Shown here one piece after another: positions 9,517-17,762 of a stretch of DNA of 33,009 nt; positions within the stretch are counted from its first letter, which is position 1, and each line of letters opens with the position of its first letter. Below the pieces are notes generated by a model. That model was given only the letters and a program-made list of their open reading frames with translations. It was not told the DNA's origin and searched no databases. The stretch lies in contig NC_049985.1 of the NCBI RefSeq assembly GCF_000003815.2, forward strand, positions 1,233,197-1,266,205. The letters are read 5' to 3'. A program made the translations under genes and the position numbers. The stretch comes from Branchiostoma floridae (Eukaryota > Chordata > Leptocardii > Amphioxiformes > Branchiostomatidae).

Positions 9517-10094
9517 CGAGGGGCATTCAATAAGTAATGCCCCTGACCCACTTCCAATTGTCTGATCTAGATGAAATTTTGCATGTGTAATGAGTCATAT
9601 CTCTATGGGTTATGTTGCAAAAAACAGCTCTGAACTAATTGTGGTTACTGATTTCCTGGTGTTTGAACTGAGTCAGGTGTAAAATGGACCAGGTGTGAAA
9701 TGGAGCAAGTTGAGTGTCGCGCAGTGATCCGGTTTTTGTATTTGAAAGGACGCACACCAAAGGGGACTTTTGATGAAATGAAAAAAACTTATGGTGATGA
9801 TGCCCCATCATATGACCTTGTAAAACGCTGGCATCCTGAATTCAAACAAGGTCGGAAGTCTGTGGAAACAGCTCCCAGACCTGGTCGTCCCTCTTCTGCC
9901 ATTGATGAGGCATCTGTCGGAGGACCAACCTGGGATGTCCTACAAGAACGGTGTCCAGAGCTACATCAAATGATGGGAGAAATGCAAAACTCTGGGTGGT
10001 TCCTATGAAGAGAAAGACTAATAACTGTGCCAAGTTTCATTAATCTCCTGCTATGGGAAATGGGTCAGGGACATTATTTATTGAATGCCCCTCG
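9517..10094 (+). mobile_element. Mariner-type element, internally deleted, TA target duplication
   Basis: The 578-bp element is bounded by TA (9515-9516 and 10095-10096). Its inverted termini read CGAGGGGCATTCAATAAGTA and TTATTGAATGCCCCTCG. Full mariners are about 1.3 kb, so more than half is missing. Inside is the N-terminal part of a transposase. The related 5' fragment at 5714-5862 shows the family inserted at least twice here. Confidence 0.93.
9700..10008 (+). pseudogene. Mariner transposase remnant (DNA-binding part only)
   Basis: A 102-codon frame beginning MEQVECRAVIRFLYLKG. Residues 1-70 match the paired helix-turn-helix of mariner transposases: the TYGDDAPSYDLVKRW helix and the linker PRPGRPSSAIDE are diagnostic. 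After about residue 72 the frame jumps to unrelated sequence and stops. The catalytic DDD domain is absent, consistent with an internal deletion of the element. It could at most make a DNA-binding fragment and cannot transpose by itself. Confidence 0.9.
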
Positions 10095-11960
10095 TAGATT
10101 ACAACAACAATGGAATGATACAGTTGTCAACCAGAGACAGAAAAGTGAATAAAAAAGCTACAAAGGAGAGTTTTTGTGAAAGACGCAAATTTTTCTTTCC
10201 TTCTCTGCAATTGGGATTATTTCAACCAAGCAGGTTTGCAGTATGATCAGTTCTACAAATCGTGTGGCTTTGTACTGTAATGAAAAACTGCATTGATTTT
10301 TGGCAACAATTAACTTCATTACATATGTAGCTACATTGGAATGAAAACATCATGCGAACTTGACTTTCAAGTTCTCCAAACTTATCCAGCATCTTACTCA
10401 TTTGAACAAGCACAATTTCAGAAAGCTAAATTCAATTTTGCCTACTTGAGAGAGCAGAATCTGTGTGGATATATATATAGTTGGGGAACAAACCGCGCAG
10501 TTGTACAGTTGGCTACGCTTGGCACAACAGCCACAACCAAGACTTCCCTGGCTTGTCTAAAACCACCTGAGCTGACTTCTTTCTAAGTACAATCTACGGG
10601 TGCTTGTTACTGGATACAGTTCATTAGGACTCTGTTTCTCGGTAAGTCTCATTTCAATATTTTGGACTCTTTGGGTTTGCAGAAAAAAAGCTGATACCGT
10701 TTCTCGGTAAGTCTTTATCTCAGTTCAATATTTTCAAATCTTTGGTATTGTAGGAAAAAAGCTGATAACCTGTATCATAAGATTTCTTGGGCCAGGACTT
10801 AACCTTGGACTAACACACAGTGAAAGTTAAGCCTTGTCTCGTTTTCTTATTTATTCGTTGAAAAAAACACAATCATATTGGAGTAATTTTAACATCCAAC
10901 ATATCATGCAGCCCTCACATTGCTGAAATGGTTTCAAAGATTTTTAAAAAGACCATTAAATAACTTAAAAATTTGAGTTGCCCTGTCAAATATATAAGTT
11001 ATTTATAAAAATGTATAAATCCGTCATTGGGATATGCCGATGTTATGCTGGACATATTGAGCGGCTGCAATATGAATGCTCCCTCACAGTATCTGGTGCT
11101 GTGAGAGGGTCATGGAATTGTTTCATCCTTCAGGAGTTCGGCTGGGACAAATTTTCTGAGCAACATTATGTCCATTGACTTCTTCTGTTTTGTAAAATAG
11201 TCAATGGCCAAGCTCAACAGTACTTAGTATTGTTTTGTTGCCATCTGCAGTTTCTGACTCGACGTCATACAGCCTTCGCAACAAACAAAACCTTCTAATA
11301 TCAGTTAAAACTACCTTATTACAATGCACAGCAATGTTCACGATGTACGGATAGGAATTTGTTGTGCCGTGAGGATGTTTAGGAATGTGCGGACTTACCC
11401 AATGCTGCTTGCATTGTTAATGCCATTTTATCCAACTTTCCAACAAACCAAGGAATGCGTTCGGTGATTTGCTCAAATAATTAAATGAAGTTTGTTGCAA
11501 GTCCCTGTTAAGCTCCAAAGATCTTCGACCGCAATGGTTGATTCTGAAATCTACGATGGGCTTACGTATGGGTAGATTAGATGTATGTAAAGTAGAAGTA
11601 AATTGATTTGACCGCGGTTTGCTTTCGCGTTGTTAATTGACACAAGAAATGGGAAAAACGATACAGATATGATGAAAATAAGTTACAAATATCAATCTGA
11701 CTGAATATTTTAAAGTTCAGAACATTTGTTATTTTGGCGCCAAAATCTTACAATATATCCCTTTAACCATTTGAGCCATGTTTGTTCAACAATCAAATGT
11801 GGTCTTTGGGTAGGTTGTTAGTTCCTAAAACAACCAATAAAAATGCTTTATCTCATTTTCTCTATGTCAGAGATCCAACTATAGGAAGTAAATTTGAACA
11901 ATATTAATGAGCTTCAATATGATTTTGACCCTCAATCTGGTGTTTAACTTGATTTTTCAG
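10095..11960. other. Intergenic between mariner and LRR copy 2
   Basis: AT-rich, with no supported gene. A 65-72 bp direct repeat lies at 10634-10770. Other open frames (for example an 81-codon one near 10341) have no recognisable domain. Confidence 0.5.
10634..10770 (+). repeat. Direct repeat, two units of 65 and 72 bp
   Basis: Units starting GTTTCTCGGTAAGTCT at 10634 and 10699 both end in GAAAAAAGCTGATA. Each carries a splice-donor-like CGGTAAGT, but no exon frame is attached to either. Confidence 0.8.
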
Positions 11961-12072
11961 CATTGGAAACTGCTTGGTTGAAAAGTGGTTCTTGACAGAC
12001 CAACACAACTTGGGAGAAGCCCGCAGAATCCTTGTTCAACAGAGGACTCACATCTGTGAAGAACACAACAAG
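11961..12072 (+). other. Candidate internal exon (112 bp) upstream of LRR copy 2
   Basis: An acceptor-like TTGATTTTTCAG ends at 11960 and a full-consensus donor AAG/GTAAGC follows 12072. Between them one frame is open throughout and includes EKWFLTDQHNLGEARRILVQ. I do not recognise the product. It could be a 5' exon of LRR copy 2, whose own acceptor is at 12640, or an exon of another gene, or chance. The equivalent region of LRR copy 1 lies in the gap, so it cannot be compared. Confidence 0.3.
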
Positions 12073-12645
12073 GTAAGCAGGACTGGTTCCATTCATAGAA
12101 TAAATGGCTTGCATGCTGTCATATTGGCTACATTGGCTGCAGGTGGGCCATGTCTTTTTGTTCCAAATTGGTGACTGTACAAAATGTTCATCACTCCACT
12201 CTGTTTAGCAATTTTGACTTCACATGCACTGAGATTTATCAATGAAATTCTAAGCAGTTATAATGATTACTAATCTCTAAGCAGATCCTTTGATGGCACA
12301 CAAAATAGTGTCATGTACCAAAGCAGCATCCATCTATCAACAATCTCTATTTGCCAATTGACCATAAACATAACAAAAAAGGGTCATTAGGACACAGAGC
12401 TCCTTAAAGTAACTATTAATAATAATAATAAATATAATAATAGTGTTTGTAGGGTGGAAGTTTGTGAGGTGGTTAATACTCTCTTTACCAGGAATAACAA
12501 TTTCTTTAGTTGTGTTTCATAGCGACATAAAAGACTTTTCAACATGCACAAGCAATATGTAACGTTACTAGGCAATAACGACTTTTAAGCACAAGTTTGT
12601 TTTCAGTTATTACATCTACATTGTATTCCTTCTCTTGCAGACAAA

Positions 12646-13443
12646 ATGTTTGGAAAGCTGAAGACACTGCTGGTCTTTCTGCTTATCGTCCTGAAGGAAG
12701 CTGGACCGACCGCAGCCTGCAGCACCAGCTGTTCATCAGACTGTAACTGCTGCTGCAGAACCAGAGGCAGTGTTCCTCAGTATCTACCTTCAAGTATCAC
12801 TAAACTTGACTTAAAATACAATAAGATTACAACCATCAGTCCATCTGCTTTCTCAAGATACAGGAGTTTGATAGTACTAAATCTGTCCCACAACCAAATA
12901 ACAGAGATTCAGCAAGGTACATTTTCTAACCTACCACAGCTGCAAAAGTTGTATCTGCACTACAACCAAATAACCAACATCCAGCCTCGGGCATTTTCAG
13001 ACATGTTACAGCTTAGAAACTTAATGCTGCACAACAACAAGATAAAAACCATTCAGCCAGGCGTACTTTCAAACCTGCCCAAGCTTCAAATGTTGTTGCT
13101 GAACAATAACAAGATGACAACCATCCATCCCAGTATGGTCTCAGATCTCCCTCAGATCCAACTGTACTCTAGTCAAGTATTGTTAATGAATATCGTCAAC
13201 AACCCCTGGCAGTGTGACTGCAGCATGCTTTCCTTAAGGATGAAAAGATCTATAAAAAAAGAGATAATTTGTTCTCAACCAGCCCGCTTACAAGGCCAAA
13301 AGCTGATAGATGTCAGTCGTAAAGATTTGATCTGTGAAAAGCCAAGAATTGTAAGCTTTCTGCCCACAACTACTACAAATGCTTCACCTCCTCCAGTAGG
13401 CACCACCAGTTCTTCAGACATGGCATCTTCACGTCAGTCGTGA
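12646..13443 (+). CDS. VLR-like LRR protein, second copy, truncated before the stalk
   Basis: Paralogue of the gene at 6110, with 13 changed codons in the first 188 residues. It keeps signal peptide, Cys-rich N-cap, about five LRRs and the whole NNPWQCDC C-cap. It then stops at TGA 13441-13443 after 265 aa, because a 121-bp segment (13312-13432) is tandemly duplicated and shifts the frame. It therefore lacks the stalk and membrane span present in copy 1. If transcribed, the product would be a secreted LRR domain. It could instead be a new pseudogene. The 147 bp before the ATG, including the acceptor ending at 12640, are identical to copy 1, so splicing to an upstream exon should be preserved. 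Its fourth LRR has the consensus Asn that copy 1 has lost. Confidence 0.75.
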   Translation: MFGKLKTLLVFLLIVLKEAGPTAACSTSCSSDCNCCCRTRGSVPQYLPSSITKLDLKYNKITTISPSAFSRYRSLIVLNLSHNQITEIQQGTFSNLPQLQKLYLHYNQITNIQPRAFSDMLQLRNLMLHNNKIKTIQPGVLSNLPKLQMLLLNNNKMTTIHPSMVSDLPQIQLYSSQVLLMNIVNNPWQCDCSMLSLRMKRSIKKEIICSQPARLQGQKLIDVSRKDLICEKPRIVSFLPTTTTNASPPPVGTTSSSDMASSRQS

Positions 13444-13553
13444 AGATTTGATCTGTGAAAAGCCAAGAATGTAAAGCTTTCTGTCCACAACTACTACAAA
13501 TGCTTCACCTCCTCCAGTAGGCACCACCAGTTCTTCAGACATTGCATCTTCTC
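13312..13553 (+). repeat. 121-bp tandem duplication inside LRR copy 2
   Basis: The segment from GTCAGTCGT (13312) to CATCTTCAC (13432) recurs from 13433. The length of 121 is not a multiple of three, so the frame shifts and a TGA appears at once. The second unit also carries a lost T plus a gained A that create a TAA (13472-13474) in the ancestral frame, so both frames are closed. Confidence 0.93.
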
Positions 13554-13987
13554 CGACTTTTGCCATACGTGTACATACTGGCTCTACACCCTCAGAACAG
13601 CTTGTGTCTTCTCCCACCTTCTCCCAGCCTGTATCTGTTGGCTCTACACCTCCAGAACAGCTTGTGTCTTCTCCCACTTTCTCCCAGCCTGTATCTGTTG
13701 GCTCTACTCCCTCAGAACAGTTTGAATCTGGTCCTACTTCATCTGTTTTTGTTCACTCTTTGCCTCCAGAAGAGCCTGAATCGCATCCCATTATTCCCAT
13801 TGCCCCTATTGCTGGTGCAGCAGCCGGCACTGTCCTCATTGGTACCATGATTGTTCTCATAATCTGTTGGAAGAGATGGACCAGGAATCGCTCTGTTGGC
13901 CCAGACCCTGGTGTTGTGTCCAACAGCACAGACACTACAGCTACTGTAACAACTGGTGGTCATGACCAGATGGACCAGACACCATGA
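13475..13987 (+). pseudogene. Stalk, membrane span and tail remnant of LRR copy 2
   Basis: In the ancestral frame, sequence after the TAA at 13472 stays open to TGA 13985-13987. It encodes the linker, three stalk repeats (13547-13726), the membrane segment and the same short tail as copy 1, with few changes (one Leu to Pro at the start of the membrane segment). It is separated from the LRR part by the duplication described above. The lack of further decay argues for a recent break, recent gene conversion, or an undetected way of restoring the frame. Confidence 0.85.
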
Positions 13988-14155
13988 CTGCTGTAACAGT
14001 TACAGTAACAACCGCTGCATCATTAAAAAGATTTCCAAAATTAAAATTAATGTACTCAGACACCACCACTGCTGTAACAAAGGGTTGTCATGACCCAAAA
14101 GATATATCATCATGGTCAGCAGGTGTTATAGTTGTTATCTTGGTTGTAGGAAAGA

Positions 14156-14315
14156 GTATAATGATACGATTTTTAAGACTTTATATCCGTACACAAAAAT
14201 AAAGAGCTTACCAACAAGCTTTCGATCAGTCCTCTGATCCTTCTCAAGTTGTAATGACCCAAGACCTAAGTCGCACTTCCGGAACAACTTGAGAAGGATC
14301 AGAGGACTGATCGAA
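14156..14315 (-). mobile_element. Possible retroelement terminus with a perfect 32-bp inverted repeat
   Basis: Homology to the 3' flank of LRR copy 1 ends near 14155. Beyond it, 14221-14252 and 14284-14315 are perfect 32-bp inverted repeats with a 31-bp loop, and the second arm touches the N gap. On the - strand the arm reads GAGAAGGATCAGAGGACTGA followed by TCGAAAGC, a pattern I associate from memory with termini of Penelope-like retroelements. No coding part is visible. The palindrome may be why assembly broke here. Confidence 0.35.
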
Positions 14316-14415
14316 NNNNNNNNNNNNNNNNNNNNNNNNNNNNNNNNNNNNNNNNNNNNNNNNNNNNNNNNNNNNNNNNNNNNNNNNNNNNNNNNNNNNN
14401 NNNNNNNNNNNNNNN
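14316..14415. other. Assembly gap (100 N)
   Basis: Exactly 100 N. It cuts exon 5 of the partial transporter gene, and any remaining exons 6-15 of that copy would have to lie in it. Confidence 0.99.
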
Positions 14416-15881
14416 CGAGCCAACGAAAATCTCCAGGGTACCCTGTATTGGTAAGTAATACTTTAATAAACGTTTTGGGGAAAATGGTGTGAGACCAAAA
14501 GGACAAATGTAAGAGCGAATGACTTACATACCATGACTTTCGCCACGTCGTTGGGGAACTCGTGAGTCAGGATGGTTGTTGCTGCAGTCGTGTGCGCAGA
14601 AACACCCAGGGCTTCCATAGACCGAATGGCAAAGCAGAACGCGATAAAAGTTGTTCCTTCCATGTACTCTAGCAACCTGTCAGATAGAGCCACATGTATA
14701 TAACATACAAGCGTGAAGGGTACACCATGGGACAGAATGTGGTACAATTTAGCAAAAGGCAATGGTCAAATCGATGGGAAGAAAAAAAACGTGAACAGCC
14801 TTCTATGTAATCATGATAAAGCCTTTTACGATTGTCATGTTTGTTCTGCATTGTAGCATGCTGGGAAGAAGTTATCCACCACATGATATGTTACATTTAC
14901 GTTGCTTTTTACGTTGTTTTGTAGACCCGCAGACTTACCCAAACAACAGCGAACAGCTCCCTGCCACAAACACTCCACTGATCAACACAAACCTCGATCC
15001 AACTGACGTGATCTAATAAGGAACAAATAGAAAGAGGAGACCAGTTTGGCATGGAAAGTTACTGGCAAGTTAAACGTTTATTTTCTTACAAAGAGGTAAG
15101 AGAGTAGGAGAGTAGAATCACCAGTATCAAGAAAGAGAAATAAAACCAATGACGTTATGATTCAAATGATAGATACTCACAAATTTGCCTAACACCAGCC
15201 CTCCTAGAAACTGGACTGCACTGAAACATCCGAATACAAATCCCACTGTAGTCTGCGAGGCCCCTCTCCGCAAAGCCTGAAGGGCGAGAAAATTAAGAAC
15301 ACCGTGAGCAGAGGCTAGAGCGCACACACTAGAGTTTGTCCTTCAGATGTTAGATTCGAAAGCTGCTGTCCTGTCTTCTGAACACAATCGATATCATAAT
15401 CCCTTTATTTACATGCACACGCCAAAAGCAGTTTTGCCAGGTAAATCACACAGGATAAACCAAGCAAATATTGACACGCGTATGTAAATTTAGGTCAGAC
15501 CAAGTCAGTATAAAATAGCGACCATGTGATTGTGTTTTATAGTGTTAGCAGGACTAGAGTGCAAATGCAATACCTGACGTATATAATTACCTCATTCGGA
15601 AAGAACGGCGTGATTATAGCGTAGCAGGCCATCCCCGAAAAGTTCAGAAAAGCGACACAGAAGAAGGACAGGATCTGTCTTTTTGATGCCCTCCCACAAC
15701 TGAAGCCTTCTTTCTTCTCAGGGGTCTCTGTGCCATTTGCGACTGCTTCTGTGTATTCCTCCGTCACACTTCCGTATGTCACAACATCCGGGGTTCTGTC
15801 TGTGTCGAGCTGTACATGCCTTGAGCCGATATGTCCATTAAGCAAGCGTGACGTCTCGCTGCCGTCCTTCTCTTGCTCCAT
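14416..15881 (-). CDS. SLC18B1-like transporter, partial copy (exons 1-5, cut by gap)
   Basis: Major facilitator transporter of the SLC18B1 (vesicular polyamine transporter) type. Exons on the - strand: 15591-15881, 15181-15276, 14939-15012, 14532-14676, and 14416-14442 (cut by the gap). All complete introns start GT and end AG. Exons 1-4 have exactly the lengths of the complete paralogue (291, 96, 74, 145) and join in frame. The product begins MEQEKDGSETSRLLNGH, has a ~65-residue cytosolic leader, then membrane segments 1 to about 5 (FFCVAFLNFSGMACYAII; VGFVFGCFSAVQFLGGL; and following). The Met at 15881 was chosen because it is conserved between copies; an in-frame Met at 15953 is not. Downstream of the gap lies the LRR locus instead of exons 6-15, so this copy is truncated unless the gap is large. 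Confidence 0.85.
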
Positions 15882-15925
15882 TATCCCGCCGTAGAAGGCG
15901 TTCTGGGGTTTTCTCTTGTACTTTG

Positions 15926-15960
15926 CCCCGCCCTTGTTGCAGTAAGTAATCATGACGTCA
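15926..15960 (-). promoter_or_regulatory. GC box and CRE palindrome upstream of the partial transporter gene
   Basis: GGGCGGGG (- strand, 15926-15933) is 45 bp before the start codon and is conserved before the complete copy (25757-25764). A full cAMP-response palindrome TGACGTCA lies at 15953-15960, but only in this copy. Both are sequence matches without functional proof. They may lie in the 5' UTR or the core promoter. Confidence 0.4.
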
Positions 15961-16078
15961 TCATCATGGTCCAGTTCACCTTTGTGCCTATATTCCAGTC
16001 CAGGTTGCTTAGTTACATTAAATGGCCTAGGTAAAGCTTGAGGGAAGAAGCAATTCTAACTTAACAAATTACTGATTA

Positions 16079-16154
16079 CAATCTTTTGCCAAACATCTGC
16101 TTTTTTCTTGCAATTGCCACTGAATCGTCGTGACATCCTTGCGATTGCTCGTAT
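16079..16154. repeat. Dispersed repeat, copy B
   Basis: Matches 926-998 over about 75 bp (TTTGCCAAACA, then TGACATCCTTGCGATTGCTC). It sits in the 5' flank of the partial transporter gene. Confidence 0.6.
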
Positions 16155-16174
16155 GAGATCTTTAGATTTCACTA

Positions 16175-16385
16175 CACATATGTGGACGACAGAAATTGTA
16201 GGTAATATGTCAAAGATGAAAGCCACTGAGACGTTAACAGTTTAGGTCGGCCATTGTTTTGATTTGCGTAACAATGACCGGGACGTAATGACACCTGCAA
16301 AATGCCGGAACGTTAGACTTTACAAGTGAGGGGCTTCCACCTTTGACATATTACTAGTACCTACCAGTCACCTGCACATATGTAT
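16175..16385. mobile_element. Foldback element, ~55-bp imperfect inverted ends
   Basis: The left arm (CACATATGTGG ... GTAGGTAATATGTCAAAGATG) is the imperfect inverse of the right arm (CACCTTTGACATATTAC ... CTACC ... GCACATATGTA). About 95 bp separate the arms. No coding capacity. The target duplication is unclear. Confidence 0.65.
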
Positions 16386-17105
16386 GCAGAAGGAAATCTG
16401 CTAAAGAGCCACAGCTTGCCCCCAACATAGTGACGGTCAAGTGCAGACATATATGTTTGTACAGGGTACCGATTTTGACAAAAAAATTCGTCAACTGTGA
16501 AGTCAATCGGGTCCGAACTCCTGCGTTTGAGCGATGGACGCAACATCCGTTTTCGACTATTCACAAATTTCAGTCCAGAACTGAGAATCTACGAACAAAT
16601 ATAAATGAGACTGACACGAGTTGGTCCGAAAGTCAAGTACAGTTTTTGTTATGGTTGACACATTTAACTTTTCTTTTCTCACAGAACTAAAACTTTTTGT
16701 GTGAATGCATCGATGCTATGCAAACAGGAACACAGGCAAAGATAATTACATTCAAAGTTCTAGTTATGTAATGATCTGAAATAACTTGATTCGATGTCGA
16801 TAACAAGGTCACTGTATTCTGCAACAAAACCAATTGTTTGACAATAAAATTCAGCATTATGAATATGGTACATTCTAAAAAAAACGCTAGACAGACTTTC
16901 ACTTTAGCATGAGATTTTCTTTATACAAGTAGCATCAATATCTATCTTATTTAACTTTCCGAAATAAGAATTATCCCGTTCACATTTGGATTTGCACAAA
17001 ACAGAGTCTTTTGGATAGGTTACTAAGTACTTTGGGGACCTTATATGGCAGTGAGAGACTGTATAACACAAAATATTCGGTTCGAAGACCCAAGTACATA
17101 GTAAT

Positions 17106-17663
17106 TCATGCTAGTAGCATCTGGCTCTCTCCATCGGTTGATACCACAAGGCAATCACTGAAAAGGTATAAAATTAAAGCAGATTCATGCCTGTTTAACT
17201 ATAGATAATTTGTCAGTCACCCGACAACGATTAAAACTGCAGGTGGACCGACAGAAATGAACGGACGCAAAAATTATCCGTACAATCTTCTTTTATTGAA
17301 AAATACGTGTAAAATAGAAATAAAAGCGCTAGGACAAAGTGGCAGCGTACTCAAGTCGTGCATAACTTATTTTAACTCAACCACTTGTATATAAATCTGA
17401 TCATCAGGTATCCACTACATAGAGGCGATACATTAGCGATTTAAAAATATAACGTTCCTATGTGTATCGATCTTGAGAAATGACGTCTTCATGATATCAC
17501 ATATATAAGTGACGGTTAACGTTGAAAAAAATCATGCAGTGACAAAAATGGACATTCATTACACTAAACGGTCATTTATAACATGTCGATTTGAGGATGC
17601 CCTACATACCGCGTGGGAGTGAGGCAGCCATAATATACATGTAGAAACCAGTACGATAACTAT
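17106..17663 (-). pseudogene. Alternative terminal exons (14'/15') downstream of the complete transporter gene
   Basis: Exon 14' = 17610-17663 (acceptor TTTCTAG, donor GTATG). Exon 15' = 17106-17157 (acceptor TTTTCAG, stop TGA 17106-17108). They match exons 14' and 15' of the 3' remnant (28260-28312, 27853-27904). Here exon 14' is 54 bp against 53, so it joins exon 15' out of phase and meets TGA at once. The exon 15' ancestral frame reads DCLVVSTDGESQMLLA, again ending in an acidic di-leucine motif. They lie past the likely polyadenylation signal of the complete gene (17692-17697). Either a readthrough alternative 3' end or leftovers of a deleted copy. Confidence 0.6.
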
Positions 17664-17691
17664 CTAGAAAGGAACGGACGGGTTTAAAGTG

Positions 17692-17697
17692 TTTATT
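17692..17697 (-). promoter_or_regulatory. Candidate polyadenylation signal AATAAA for the complete transporter
   Basis: AATAAA on the - strand, about 66 bp after the stop codon at 17763. It is conserved at 28342-28347 in the 3' remnant, even though that copy has lost the preceding exons. Confidence 0.55.
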
Positions 17698-17762
17698 GTA
17701 CCAACGGAAACAGCTGCAGAGTCAAACGACATCTCGATGTAGTTGGCGTTAATTTGAAGACG

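Larger units (their letters stand above)
16428..17720. repeat. Segmental duplication, copy A (copy B at 27165-28380)
   Basis: The block carries transporter 5' flank, 3' flank and the alternative terminal exons. It matches 27165-28380 along its length, for example at ATGAGATTTTCTTTATACA and TTTGCGATTTAAAAATATA-type stretches with small indels. A third, shorter copy of the 16490-16960 part occurs at 25845-26360. This shows the transporter cluster grew by local duplication. Confidence 0.8.

Noticed and set aside
13351-13520. Possible intron (GTAAGC donor at 13351, CAG/TAG acceptor near 13517-13520) that might remove the disabling duplication in LRR copy 2
   Set aside because: Joining these sites leaves the reading frame off by one, so the stalk and membrane span would still not be translated.
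15537-15953. 138-codon frame read as a complete transporter-like protein
   Set aside because: Only 15591-15881 is conserved coding sequence; beyond 15591 a GT donor begins the intron, and the upstream Met at 15953 is not conserved in the second copy.
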